A stretch of DNA of 64,000 bases from contig NC_071390.1 of the NCBI RefSeq assembly GCF_022682495.2, positions 153,674,583 to 153,738,582 of the forward strand. The letters are read 5' to 3'. Below, in pieces: positions 34,666 through 47,504 of the stretch (positions are counted from its first letter, which is position 1; each line of letters starts with the position of its first letter). A program made the position numbers and the translations under genes. The notes below the pieces were generated by a model, which made no database searches, was not told where the DNA came from, and saw nothing but the letters and a program-made list of their open reading frames with translations. Source of the DNA: Desmodus rotundus. Lineage: Eukaryota; Chordata; Mammalia; Chiroptera; Phyllostomidae.

Positions 34666-36644
34666 CTTTTCATTTTCAGGCTTTTATGTATGTCTTTAAA
34701 CTAAATAATATGATTAATTAATGCTTTCTCTGAAAGTCCAGCACACATATTGTTAGTATTATTTTTAGATTAATTACTGATTTTAATGTTTTTATGCCTC
34801 TTTCTGTTGCACTTTCTACTGGACATTGTTAATGTTTTGGTATGTTATTGAACATATTTATCAACATACCATACTTGAACTACTATTATACCATTTTGGC
34901 ATAAAAATTAGATTTACTTCGCTTAAAAAATCTGATGTAAAGTTTTTTTTCTTCTCTCAAAAAGCTTTGGATTACTCTATTTATGACACTTCGTAAGTTA
35001 TTGATAAAATGCCACACATACCTTATGATACTTCCTACCAACTTCCATGCGATGTTTATGCAAGAATTTAAAATCTAACCTCTTTCTAACTATTGTTAAT
35101 GATTCATTCACATAAGAGCCTTCTTGTTCAATCCCATGCTGTATAAGGGACTAACTGTTGATTGGATTCATGGGATATAGATAGATATCACAGGAAAACT
35201 TTTATTTAAATACCCATAAAATGTGAGAGAGTACTAATATTGAATTTTAACAAACACACATACATATACCATATGCACAAACACTTACATTGGGTGACAG
35301 AATAGTACATTATGGTATCACGTAAGAAATTGTAAGAATAAGAAAAAACACAATGCAAGATGCTGTTGGTGGTTTTCTGTATTCCACTGAATTAGCTTCT
35401 TTGCAAACATGTTATTCAACTCTGAACAAACACCTTTATGATAGACTTTAAGATTCATAAATATAGTTTTTAATATCTGCCATTATGTCATTATTTCAGA
35501 AATCTCTACAGGATAAAATTGTATGCAGCTGCACACATTTAATTAAGAAAAATAAATCTTGTACATCAGGGTTCTTGATGTTCTGCAGCAGGGACTTTTT
35601 TCTACAGAGAAAAGTAATAGGTAAAATGTATACAATTAGTTGCTGAGGAATAGTGTGTAAATTTTTTTTCTTAGACAACATTTTTATGCAATGAAAGAAA
35701 ATGCATTCATTTAGAATTGTTTCCTGAAGGTGACAAGACACTAAGATAGTTCAGTTACACAGTATGGTAGGAAAGATACTGTATTTGAAATTATGAGAAC
35801 TACCTTAAACTGTGGTGCATAACCAATCCCCCGGTCCTGTTACTTGACCTTACTGGATTTCAATCTCCTATGCTCTCTAGCAGGAAAAATGTTATTACTT
35901 CTTTTACTTATTTAAAATATTTGAACTGAAGAGCAAATGAGCTAGTGTATATTGATGTTCTAAATAGCACCCTATTTGGTATCACAATATAATAGCTAGC
36001 ATTCAAAATATATATTATCCACTAAGCAGAATTTATAGTTCTAAGCATGATGAAATTACACTGGTTTGATCTAAACCTAGTAAAAGGAGAACCAGTAGCT
36101 TCTAGATAAAAATGACAGATGGAACACAGAGTATAATTTTGCTCCCCCTGAACACTAAAAAGAATTGTAAAGAAAAGCTACAAAGATAACCAAACAGGAA
36201 CAAAATAACAACTGAATTTGGGAAGCTGGAAGTAAATATCATAGATTTGAATTGCTGATTTGCCAAGTCCCTGGAAGTCAAATCCTTAGCCATCAGTCAA
36301 AAAATCCTAGACTTGCATGACCTATAATTCATAATCCTCTGCAGGCAAAAGTATGCTAAAGTAGAGAAGAGAGGTTAAAAGATGACGGAAATAATTAGAT
36401 ATCTAATGTACCAGCACTCTGTGAAAGGCAAGAAGTTTATTCTCTATAAAGAGCAACAATTGATCTCTCTCAATTAAAAGACATCATTAGCAGTTGAGAC
36501 CATGATTTGGAATGGAAATAATCAGGCCTCTCATTATTGACTGCAGAGACTTTCAGATATCTGTTACTTACCTGCCAGAACGCTGAGCACCAGGAAAGAG
36601 GTTGGCACTGTGCCTTTTGAAAAAACTGAAAAGACTTCAGAAAA
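34666..36644. other. No secure feature
   Basis: AT-rich. The part 36080-36640 reads like a decayed interspersed repeat leading into the MLT1 at 36645, but I cannot name it. No gene. Confidence 0.4.
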
Positions 36645-36975
36645 CATGATGTCATTGGTTGAACTGTGTTCCCCCAAACAGGTTGAAATCATAGCCTTTC
36701 ATACCACTTTATCTGGAAGCAGGTCTTTGAAGATGCAGTCCAATTAAGATGAAGTCATACTGGATTAGACTTGGCCCTAAATCTAAAGATTAGTATATTT
36801 ATAAAAAGGCCAAATGAGGCCCCTGCAGGTGTGATTTGGCTGATTGGAGCAAAGCTTGCATGGATGCAGTGATTAGTAATAACCAAGACTAAAGAATGAC
36901 TACAAGTGGCTGAAGTCAGACAGACAAAAGCATCTTTGGAACAAGGAACTTGAGGGCACAGCATTAAAAAAGTCA
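36645..36975 (+). mobile_element. MaLR LTR (MLT1 family)
   Basis: Sense-strand MLT1: 'ggttgaactgtgttccccca', 'aggtctttgaagatgcagtc', 'aattaagatgaagtcatact', 'ggattagacttggccctaa', 'tataaaaaggcc'. The 3' end is poorly conserved. Confidence 0.8.
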
Positions 36976-38294
36976 TCTTTCTGATGCTGAATTAAAAAAA
37001 AAAAATGATTGTCTCAATAATCTGCAGATGGCTCAGAAAAAAGACACAGAGGAGGTTTGCACGCTATTGATAAAAACCCAATCTGTATCTTCCTAGAAAA
37101 GGGAGGAAGGGTCACCGAGGGTCAAGACTGAGGGGAAGGAAGACACTGGTCCCAGATCCAGGCCTGACAGTGTGGAGGAAGTGGAAAAGGAAAAGTCTCT
37201 GCCGGGCATCAGCTACATGACAAGCGGTGTCCTCAGTCAGAGGCTGCTAGTCTTTAATACAATAGTGCTCAACATTAATCTTTAAAAGGATGACACAGTG
37301 TTTAGTGTTTTCAAATAAGATGTTGTTAACACCATTAATTTTTTGTCTGCTCTTGAAAATAACTTTACACACAATAAATTCAAGGCATCTATGTTGGGTT
37401 CTGGAGGAAGAAAGACTAAGTATGATTTTCACTATTTTATATGACAAAGGTGTGGCCTTGGACAGATTTGCTTCATGTCATTGTGAAATCGTGCTCTGGA
37501 GAACGCTGCTTGGAGTTTGAAGTTTTAAAGGTGCATCTGTGTATCTCCCAGAACCAAGTTCTTTGTACAGCTCTTTAAACACCTTAATATGTGGCAGACC
37601 TCAAAGGGGAATTTTCTTATTTGGGATATGGATTTGGTAGGGGAGGACCAAAATACCTCGTAAAAGTGACTTTCAAATTCTAATTCTAAGGCAATCACGT
37701 AGCCTAACAATGGCAGTGAGGTCTGGTGCTTACTGAGGGTGTTCTTTTACAGGGACAGAGCTGAACATTTGGGGGATAAAACACTCGGCAACCCCCAGTG
37801 AGATTATTTTAGAATACTTAATACAGTTAATAAGAAAGTCCTCATAAAACTCAAGGTTCTGTGACGTAAACTGCGGCAATGACTTCAAACCTCTCCTCCG
37901 AAGCCATGTTAGTCGTCAAAAGCAAGTGCCGAATTGGAGGAACAAGCCAAATACCTCATGCAGAAAAAGAAGAAAATATTAATTGGAAAAAATTCTTGAT
38001 CTGGATGGAAGGAAGTTAGAACTTCTGGGACATAGAGATACTGAGGCATAATTCCATTTTCTCCAAATTTCTTTGCCTAGTTTATTTGCTTTTCCTTTTT
38101 GCCCATGGCTTATTCTCAGCTACTATTTAATAATACTCCTATGATATATCTTAAATTGTTTTAAGACAGGATAAACAAATTAATAAATATTATGTATTGT
38201 ACTTAATTAAAATAAAAATACAGTGTTATAAGTATAAACACAATACACTTAAAAAGTGTATGAGAAAATTTCTTGGTTCTTCTGAGGTGTAGCA
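36976..38294. other. No recognised feature
   Basis: No gene or repeat recognised. Small frames at 37290-37520 (+) and 37525-37710 (-) lack motifs. Confidence 0.4.
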
Positions 38295-38430
38295 TTTTTT
38301 TCTTTTTATTGAATTTATTGGGTGACACTGGTTAACAAAATTATAGAAGTTACAGGTGCACAGTTCCACAACACATCCTCTGTACACTGTATTGTGTGTT
38401 CACCACCCCTAGTGAAATTTCTGAGGTATA
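38295..38430 (-). mobile_element. L1 3' end
   Basis: 'attgaatttattgggtgac', 'actggttaacaaaattatag', 'gcacagttccacaacacat' and 'gtgtgttcaccacccctag': the best-preserved of three antisense copies of this L1 3' family in the window. Confidence 0.8.
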
Positions 38431-38759
38431 ATTTTATGTTTATTTATTTTTACTCAGGGCAGAATGTGGTCATTCCAAACATTATACCCAATGTGCCTAT
38501 AAAAGTACGACTCCAGAAACCAAAGAAGAAATGTCTTCTTTATCCTCCATGTAAGTCTACATGTTGGTAAACAATTACAATGCAACTTGCAGTGAAATTA
38601 TATTTCTACTCTTCCACTTACATTTGTCTCTCCAGCGACCTAAGGACCTGAGCCAAGAATAGGGTGTCATTCTTATTCTGGAATACACCTCACAGAGGCA
38701 AAATGATCCACAACTACTACTGATGTTTCTTATCTTACAAAGGCTTCAATCCCTTTACA

Positions 38760-39160
38760 ACCCAATTCCAACTGCTCAATTTCAGACTCTCACCTGGATC
38801 ATTAGAAGTGCCCCTTGGCTGGTTTTTCTGTCTCCAGTCTTGTTCTCTTGCCTCCAACTTGTATCCTGCTAAGAGAGTGTTATAAAATGCAAGTTAATGC
38901 TTTTTTAAAGAATGCTTTCTGTTTTTAAAATGTTATGCCAAATGGTGTTTGATTTGTCCTTTATTATATTTTACACTTTATACTTAATAATGTTTGTGTT
39001 TTTTATAAATCTCACTGGCCTCAATTTACCCTATTCAAAGAACATCCTTCCCCCGTTATCCTCACCTTCTAGCACATCAATCTCACCAGTCTAATTCATG
39101 TTTTGTATCTCAACTTGGCATCATCTTCACCAGAAAGCTGTATTTCTTTGAGTAAATAGG
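38760..39160 (+). mobile_element. L2 relic
   Basis: Sense-strand L2: 'actctcacctggatcatta', 'ggctggtttttctgtctcc', 'agtcttgttctcttgcctcc', then 'cactggcctcaatttaccc' and 'cttcaccagaaagctg'. Spans a gapped stretch of the L2 3' portion. Confidence 0.65.
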
Positions 39161-39796
39161 TTAGCAAAAAACATTTTTGGTACCATGTCGTGAACAAAAT
39201 AAAATTATCAGTCTATCTTCACCACAGAAATCTCCTTAAATCCCAGTCCTTTTATAGAAAGCTTTCAAGAAGAAAGAATAAACTAGCTAAGGTGGGAAGC
39301 AGTAGGTGTACATAAGATTCAAACCTTAAAGCTGCAGGTGAGCTGTGGGAATTTGGACAGAGAGCTGACATCACATGCTATGAAAAATTTTTTGTATCTT
39401 TAAATAATGACTTTTGGTATGAAAGTGACATCAGATAAAGACTTATAATCACATTCCAGCAACAAAATGTATCCAGTGAGTTGTCTCATTTTGCATCTAT
39501 AGTCATCCTATTTTATTTGTTAAAATGTATTTAAATATAAAACAACCAAAATGTCGATTCTCTGTGTGAGGGTGGAAATAGTCTTCCAATGCTGTTTTTA
39601 ATTACTTTGTCAAATTTCAGCCAACTGTGCTTTCTTTTTTCTTTTAATTGTTCATTTAAAGTGACAGTGATCAAAATGTATATTTCAAAGACAGTTTCTA
39701 ATATATTTCTTAGTTTGAGTTAGTAACAGAAACAATTTGGTGAGTATGTAAAATTAGGGATTTTGGTTGGTTGTTGATTATTGTTAATTTTTTTTT

Positions 39797-39808
39797 AAAT
39801 AACTGCTT
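39797..39808. repeat. Target-site duplication, left copy (aaataactgctt)
   Basis: Repeated exactly at 41573-41584, bracketing the whole composite L1. Confidence 0.85.
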
Positions 39809-40696
39809 GGAAATGGAGCAAAAATAGCCTATTCAATAAACGGTGTTAGGAGTTCTAGACAGGTACATGCAAAACAATGAAACTCGATCACCAACTTATA
39901 CCATATACAAAATTAACTCAAGATATATAAAAGACTTAAATATAAGTCATGATACCATAAAAGTCCTAGAGGAAAACCTAGGCAGGAAAATTTCAGACAT
40001 CCCATGCAGCAATATTTTCACTGATACATCCTCTAGTACAAGAGATATAAAGGGAAGAATAAAACAAATGGGACTATATCAAGCTAAGAATCTTCCGCAT
40101 GGCTGAAGAACATATCATCAAAATGGAAAGGCAACCAACCGTATGGGAAAACACACTTGCTAATGATAACTCAGACTAGGGTTTGATCTCCAAAATGTAT
40201 AAAAAACTCGCATGACTCCACTCCAGGAACACAAACAACCCAATTAAAAAATGGGCAAAGGACTTGAACAGACACTTCTCCAAGGAGGACACACTGAGGG
40301 TCCATAAATACACGAAAAAATGCTCAACATCACTAACCATCAGAGAAATGCAAATTAAAACCACAATGAGATAGCACTAAACATTGGTCAGAATTCCCAC
40401 CATTAATAGATCAATGAACAGCAAGTGCTGGTGAGGTAGTGGAGAAATGGGAACCCTAGTACACTATTGGTGGGAATGCAAACTGGTGCAACCACTGTGG
40501 AAAACAGTATGTAATTGCCTCAAAAAATTAAAGATGGAACTGGCTTTTGACCCAGCAATTCCACTGCTGAGATCATACCCTAAGAATCCTGAATCACAAA
40601 TTCAAAAGAACCTATGCACCCCAATGTTCATAGCAGGATTATTACAATAACCAAGTGCTGGAAACAGCCTAAGTGCCCATCAGTAAATAGGTGGAT
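39809..40696 (+). mobile_element. L1 insertion, first part (ORF2), interrupted
   Basis: Sense-strand ORF2 from 'atagcctattcaataaacgg' to 'aaataggtggat', with frame damage. The L1 order stops at the equivalent of about 2537 in the reference copy and resumes without loss at 41140. The 12-bp duplications outside 39809 and 41572 show that both parts belong to one insertion. The frames 39843-40106 and 40447-40650 are ORF2 fragments. Confidence 0.9.
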
Positions 40697-41139
40697 GATG
40701 GACAAAACTAAAGGGGGGAGGATCAAGGGTAGGAAGTGGGGATGGCTGGGGTCGGGGTAGTGGAGGAGGGGAAATGGAGACAACTATTCTGGAACAACAA
40801 TAAAAATGTGAAAAAAAGATATTTTATGATATGAGGAAATACTTTGAATTTAAGATGCAATTTAAGCAAAAACTAAAGCAAGATAGAAATTGTATAGAGC
40901 TGTGCTACCCAATATAGCAGCCAGCAGCCAGCGCCATTGGCTACTGAGTGCTTGAAATGTGGCTAGTCCAAATTGAGATTTATAGTATAGAAAAATATTC
41001 AAAGGCTGACAAAGATTATAAAATATTTCATCAACAATTTTGATATTGCCATATGATGAAATGACAATATTTTGAATCTATTGAGTTAGATAAAATATTA
41101 TTAAAATAAAAAAATTAAAAAAACATAAAACAACAAAAA
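40697..41139 (+). mobile_element. Secondary insertion: L1 3' UTR plus non-L1 flank and second A tail
   Basis: 443 bp inside the L1. Left part (about 40699-40817): L1 3' UTR from 'tggacaaaac', then a G-rich tract, 'ggagacaacta' and 'aataaaaatgtgaaaaaaa'. Middle (about 40818-41100): non-L1 DNA including a hAT-like relic. Right (41101-41139): A-rich tract. A 3' UTR, unrelated flank and a second A-rich tail in this order is what an L1 3' transduction looks like. No target duplication seen. Confidence 0.7.
40895..41100 (+). mobile_element. hAT-Charlie-like MITE relic
   Basis: 'gagctgtgctacccaatata' followed by 'ggctactgagtgcttgaa' and 'atgtggctagtccaaattga', then AT-rich 'agataaaatattattaaa'. This order matches a common mammalian hAT MITE group. 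The exact family is uncertain and the right end is missing. Confidence 0.65.
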
Positions 41140-41572
41140 CAAAAACTGTGGTATATTTAGGCGATGAAATACCGGGAAGCAGAAAGAAAGAAGGAACTCC
41201 TACCCTACATGACAGCAAGGATAGAACTGGAGAGCATTATGCCAACTGAAATAAGCCAGGTGGTAAAAGACAAATACAATATTATCTCACCTATAAATGG
41301 AATCTAATCAACAAAGCAAACAAATGAGCAAAATAGAACTAGAGACTTGGAAATAAAGAACAAACTGACAGTGACCAGAGGGGAGGGGGGAGGGGGATAA
41401 CAAGGGAATGAGGGGAAGGGGCTAACAAAGGAACACAAATAGAGGACTAATGGGCACAAACAATGAGGGGGGATTGACTGTGTGAATGGGGGGTATGGGA
41501 TGGGGGAGAAAGGGGAAAAAGGTGGGACAACTGTAACTGAACAACAATACATTAAAATAAATAAATAAAATA
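41140..41572 (+). mobile_element. L1 insertion, second part (ORF2 end, 3' UTR, A tail)
   Basis: Picks up at 'aaaaactgtggtatattta', the exact continuation of the first part. It runs through 'tagaactggagagcattatg', 'aataagccaggtggtaaa' and the G-rich 3' UTR to 'ggacaactgtaactgaacaa' and an AATAAATAAATAAA tail. Confidence 0.92.
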
Positions 41573-41584
41573 AAATAACTGCTT
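41573..41584. repeat. Target-site duplication, right copy (aaataactgctt)
   Basis: Exact partner of 39797-39808. Confidence 0.85.
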
Positions 41585-42054
41585 AAAAACTCCATTTATG
41601 AGAAAAGGGCTCCTAATCAAATTTTTTTACTACCAGTGCCTGACTTCTAGTTTTCTTCATAGTCAAGTTAATAATTTTTTGTCATATAAATAATCTTTTT
41701 AATAGTTTTATTTAAATAATTCCAAAATGAATATAACATATTTAAATAACTATGTTTTTCACATTCACTGTTTGTATATTAAACTAAAATATTAAAATAC
41801 AGAAGGTTTGTTCTTCTTTCCTTTTTCCCTGGTCTCAAAGTGCTCCAGGAAAATCGAACAGAAAATGAGGGTCTTTTACCTAATATGAAAACAAGAGTGA
41901 ACATTACTGCAGTGCCTTAAGTGGCTCTTCAATATCACCGAGCTACGCGTTCTTTTGCCTTAAGCCTGAAAAGAATAAGTTGGCTGCTATTAAAGATTGT
42001 CTTAAAAGAATATAAAAGCTTCGGTAGATGAGGTTAAATGGATTCAAATCACAT

Positions 42055-42198
42055 TTTGTAACCACTCATCCATGCATTTTAAAAATACTTATTATGCCGT
42101 TAATGTGTCCACATGTGGTTAGCTTTGGACAACTAGAATGACTATATAGACAGAGCCTCTGCCTCTAATTAAATTACATTCTGGTGAGTATAAGCATG

Positions 42199-42232
<34 letters not shown>

Positions 42233-42565
42233 ATATAAACTGAACATTAATGTGTAAACACATATCTAAAAATTGTACTACGTGTTGCGTAAGAAAGAGT
42301 AGACTGTTATGAATGCAACTATAAAAGTTACTTGACTTAGTCAAGACAATCAGGGATAGTTTCTCGGAGGAAACCATGTTTAAGCTAAGACCTAAAAGAC
42401 AAGAAGAGAAAAAAAAATGAGTAGGGGCACATTAAACAGAGGAAAAGTGCATGGTGCTCTGGGGACTAAAGGAAAGCTCAATATAGGCAGAGCACAGGAC
42501 GTGAGGATGGTGAGTAAACCATGGGCTAAAGCATGGGCATTCCTATAAGTCATAGTAAAAATCTT
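42055..42565 (-). mobile_element. L2 relic
   Basis: Antisense L2 over about 500 bp: 'gacagagcctctgcctcta', 'ttaaattacattctggtgag', 'cagggatagtttctcggagg', 'aaaccatgtttaagctaaga', 'cctaaaagacaagaag'. Interrupted by the (TA)n(TG)n microsatellite. Confidence 0.7.
42198..42236. repeat. (TA)n(TG)n microsatellite
   Basis: About eight to nine TA units run into about eight TG units and end in TATATA. Lies inside the L2 relic. Confidence 0.95.
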
Positions 42566-44144
42566 TTTTTTTTGGTATTTATTGATTTTTGGCTGCCCAG
42601 AACCCTTTCTCCATAATACTAACAGTAGTTCCAGTTTTCACTTACACATCCCCCAAGCAGGCAACAAAGCTCAACGGGTTCCATTCTTGTGACTTAGGCA
42701 TAAATTACACCCCTGGCAAGGCAGTCATACCAATTACTGCTCAGCCCTTTGTTTGAGCACCTGGAAAGAGGAATTTTCTGATTCCAACTCAGGAACGATA
42801 AGCTTGAGTTGCCAAGACCATCTTGCACATGTAAATAGAAGAAGGAAGCCCTCAGAAAACAATGACAAGAGCAAAGAGTTGTAGTAGTTCGGGCTTGATG
42901 GCACTCCCATCTCTCAATTCAAGCTCGATCATGAATTTCCAGATTACTTAGCCAAATTCATTTTTTTTCATTAGTGCTATCTTGTTCATTTTATTCACTT
43001 GCAAAAGATCTGATATAAAACTGTATATAAAATTTTAATCAGAAAAATAAAATAATCAAGTTTTTAAATTTTTATTTTTAATTAAAATCTAGGTACAATT
43101 TGAAGCATATGTCAGAGGGATAAAACCTGAATTTAGGGATGATTTTGGTGGTGATACATAGAAGATACACAGCACAAACAAATAATAGAGATTATGATAG
43201 TGATGAAATATCATTATGTTTAGGAAGCTAAACATATAGGGCATTGAATTGTAACGGTCAGGAACTAGGATGAAGATGAATAACTCGTAAGATTCAGGCC
43301 TGTGTAATTTCTTGGATACTTATTTAATAATTGTGGAACAATAGGCAAACAATACATAATAGATTTCAAATTGAATTTTAGATGTGTTGAATATACCCTT
43401 GATATACTAAGAGAAGTATTTCAGGAAAGTGAAGGAGATATGGTCTCAGAGTTTACCATTCTTCTTCATCTGCTAACAATGTGGTCATCTAACAGATGTC
43501 CGATTGACCCACACCCCGTAATTTGTTTCCAACATTGAGACTACTGATGTTACTCATTCACAAAAAGGGTATGAAAGCTCTGTTACTTACACAATGAGGC
43601 TTTATGGAGAGCAGAGAAGGTTCCCCAGGCAAGTCTATAAAGGGCTTGAGAGATCCAGCAAAGAAGAGTGATTAGGAATTTTTATGCCGTTTAGCAGGTG
43701 GGGCAGGCTAGGTGTTGCTGCATAGATATGGTCTCACAGAATTTGAACTCCTGCAGAGAACTAGAGGAGAGAGAACTGTTACTCTCTTATAAGCTTGCCC
43801 AGAGGTGGGGCAGAGGGGGAAGGGAAAATGTGGTGGCCTGAAAGCGGTCAGCAATCCCACACCAAAACATGGCATCAAAATTTTCATTACAACCATCAAA
43901 ATCAGTGACCACATTTTTTTTTACACTACCTTAAGCTTTCTAAGTAAAGGTAGGGAACATGAACAGTCTTCGTGATGGTAGGCTTTGGAAGTGGAATTGC
44001 TCAGTTAGTAATGGAAATTAATTTCAGAGGAGGTGCTTAACAAACCTAAAAGGAGATCTTGTGAGTAATTTTCAAGTCTTTGTTTTGGAGAATGGGGATG
44101 AGGGATTTTATGGACTGAATATTTCAAAAACCATATTAAAAAAT
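42566..44144. other. No secure feature
   Basis: Parts of 42600-42900 and 43080-43450 read like decayed dispersed repeats, but I cannot name them. No gene. Confidence 0.35.
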
Positions 44145-44315
44145 TATGAAACTCTTAACTAGGCTAAGAAAAAAAGAGAGAAGACTCAAATAAAATCAGA
44201 AGTGAGAGAGGAGTCATTACAACATGTCTCGGAAATAAAAAGGGTCATAAGGGATTCTTATGAACAATTATGCAATTATACACCAACAATGGATAATCTG
44301 AACAAAATTGATACA
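44145..44315 (+). mobile_element. Old L1 ORF2 fragment
   Basis: 'ctaggctaagaaaaaaagag', 'agaagactcaaataaaatca', 'gagaggagtcattacaa', 'tcataagggattcttatgaa' and 'ccaacaatggataatctgaa' are successive words of mammalian ORF2 in the reverse transcriptase region. A younger L1 begins right after it on the other strand. Confidence 0.85.
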
Positions 44316-44530
44316 TTTCTTTTTTATTCTGCTGTTCAATTACAGTTGTCCCCATTACTCTCCCCTATCTTACCCACCCCACACTTTCCACATTCAATCT
44401 TCCCCCCACCCACTACCTTATTGTCTTTGTCCATGGGTCCTTTAATACAAATTCCTTGACTTGACCCTTTCCTTTCTTTCCCCCATTGCCCCCCCTTCTT
44501 CCTCCCCTCTGGTCATACAACATACTCCTT
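44316..44530 (-). mobile_element. L1 3' UTR insertion
   Basis: Oligo-T start, 'ctgctgttcaattacagttg', C-rich 3' UTR complement, 'tttgtccatgggtcctttaa', ending near 'cccctctggtcata'. The tail abuts the old L1 at 44145-44315. A short sense-strand L1-like word 'aaaactgtggtacattta' follows at about 44558-44575, which may be a tiny inverted 5' piece. Confidence 0.85.
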
Positions 44531-44639
44531 TTTAAGATTCACTCTTTATTTAAGAAAACTGTGGTACATTTATATTTTTTCCAAAAAAACCCATTGTTTT
44601 ATGTTTTCCTGGTTGGTATTTTGTTTTCTTTTTCTTTCT

Positions 44640-47504
44640 TAAATTATTATTTCATAAGATACATCCTAGGTTGATATTTAAATGTCCTAAAAATTAATTG
44701 TTTTAGCTATTACTTACCTGCTCAGCCACTATTCCTCAAAACATAAAATGTAAGGTGGTTTGGTAACATGAGCATTTTAGCTTCATTCAGATTCCCTGAC
44801 AATAAATACTCTTTATTCAGCTACTGACCCACTGTCAACAACGCTTGTTTTAGGTAGTCCTCATATTAGCACACTTCTTTTAGAGATGATGCTCCATCCA
44901 ACTGAGACACAGTGGCCCCAGCACACTTCTTTTAATACAGGTAGTCACCACAGACACATATTTTCTCTTTATCTTAGTATCAGCAGGTTTGGTCAATGAC
45001 AACTTGATCCAACCAAAATAATCTTTATTTTGAATTTGAAATACCAGGGATTCATTATTTCAACCTTGTTCTCTGTTATTCCGAAGGATCTGATGTTCTT
45101 GTGCAAATTTATCTATATCAGTGTTAGGTTTAAGGGAGGGGCATTCTATGAAATAAACTGCAAATAATTCCTTCATACCCTTTATCCAGATTTGTGGCGA
45201 TTCAATAGGATTCAACAGTGTTGTTCTGATAAGAACTAAAATACCATTTGAGACCACCACAAAAAAGATACCAATGGCTTGCTAAGTTTTCAAATTACAC
45301 ATATAATGTCACTTTGTTACTCAAATTTAAGAAATTTGGGGACTGGTAATAGAAATGTGTGATACTTATCTTAAAAGAATAGCCAAACATTTGTCCCAAT
45401 TATTATACAAACACATATCTTTGGGTATCTATTTAAATTGAATTACCTATTTTTTTTATAAGGATGGATTTGACTAATTGGGAATTTGGTAAATTCAAAT
45501 GATCTTTATGGTAAATGTTCCAACCTCTCAGTAAATCTCTGTTTGACTTTACCTTCATGTATATGCTCTTACCTATATTTAAAATTTTGTTTGTCCCTAA
45601 ATTTCTCTATCATTATTACTTCCCAAAGCTGTAGTCATTCTTTTGCCTTAAGGTCTATCCATATTTTAAATGAACAAACTAATATTGCTTTTTTTTGGTT
45701 CCTGAAAAATCAAAACTATTGACCCAAAGTAAAAGCCTTTCTTTTGAGTGTGCATACATTGCTTTTTGAAAGAAAGAAAATAATTAGGAATGTACTTCAG
45801 AAGGCTTACAAGCAAATCATGTAAAATATTTATTTTTTGAAAGTGCATTCTGTACATATCCTCTTTGTTTTAAATTTTCGTTTACAGAGACATAATAACT
45901 TGTTCTCTCTCTGACGCTTACTGGTATGCATTGTTTGCTTTGCAGTTATAACTCCTTGCTCAATATTTAGTCATGAATTATTTATAGTGTTTTGCTATCC
46001 ATTCAGCATGAATTCTTGGGATTTTTCCAAGACAAGGTCTATCCTGGATTTCTGTTTTTCTTGTAAAATTCTCAGATGTTCCAACACACTCTGTCAAGGG
46101 AAATCATTAGAAACATTCTCTCCTTCATTGGTTTTTGGAAAGGTTTTTCTGCCTTACAGCATCTGGCGTACACTATTACTTTTATCAAAACTAGACACCG
46201 AATAATGCATCCATGGCTCCACGAATCAACAGTTTCTCTATGGATTATTAAATTGCCAACAGTATATACCATAGGGAATCATTCTCAATTATTTAGTGTA
46301 AACTTAAGGGAAGAAAGGAAGTTAAACTGTTTTCTGTTAACTTCTTTTTTTTTTAACTGCCAGAAGAAAACAAGATCTTGAAAAATAAAAGAGAAATGTT
46401 GACAATACTTAACTTCCAAGCATGACAAGAAGTAATCATATCTATTGTGCATTTTCTAGTCATTGACCACATCGTATGGTGAAATAAATAAGCCAATTGT
46501 AACAAGTGTTTTTTTTCTGAAAAGCATCTATTTTGTGCAAAGAGGTGATTTCATTTTAATTTTCTTTCTTTGATGGATTTACCCTAGTTGTTGTCAATCA
46601 TGCATTTTATTTTTGTTGTCAAATGTTTTTGAGTGAACCTTGTATTCACAACACACAACTACTTACACAACTAACAATACAAGACATGATTTCTTCCATT
46701 CTCTATTTATGTTAAATCTTTGTGTCTATATTTTATTACCAGTCTTTGAATCACGTTGGAATTGAATAGTTATCCCATTTACAAACATGGAACTTTAATA
46801 CATATAATAAACCATTTAAACCTCAATTTTATTATATATAAAAGAGGAATGATAAGACTTAGCTTTTAAGATTTTGCAGGGATTAAGTAAAATTACACAC
46901 ACAGACACACAGAGTATAAACATTGTGTTTGTCACAAAAAGGTACCACAATAAAGGTTGATAATTTTATTATCAACTATTTCAACTAATTACTTGTGTGG
47001 AAATACACCTTATGTCACCTATGCAAATACTATATAATATTAATATATGCTACCCACTGGTTATTACCAATTCTAAACAAGTGATATTATCACTACAACT
47101 AATTAGATTTGAAAATAAACTATATTTCAATATTTATCCTAAATGTGAACACTAATTTGTCAGAAGACATATATGTGTATAATATGTAGCGCATATGAGT
47201 TTACTTTTTTGTACCTTTGAAAATATTGCTAATTAATTATTTCAGTGAAAATTCTTCTTTTTGCACCTCTAATATACAGTCTAGAACAGTTATTTTCACA
47301 CTGTCTTTGAAATGAGAAGTGGATACCTACCGATGGCAGCAATAAAATAGTAAGTGTAAATATGCTGTGGCTGCTTGGAAAATATCTTGCTTTCCTCTTT
47401 CTGGGAAGTCCATATTTCTATAAAGACTTGTAATTGTATGGATACTTGGATGGTGAGGTGAGACTTGCGCAGTTTTCACACTATATCAACAATTAGTAAT
47501 ATTT
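44640..47504. other. No recognised feature
   Basis: AT-rich. Frames such as 45060-45260 (-), 45486-45722 (+), 45987-46205 and 46076-46381 (+) have no recognised domain. No repeat family named. Confidence 0.4.

Noticed and set aside
42198..42236. Possible CRISPR or other structured repeat array anywhere in the window
   Set aside because: Only simple microsatellites and dispersed transposons were seen; there are no regularly spaced direct repeats with unique spacers, and the genome is mammalian.
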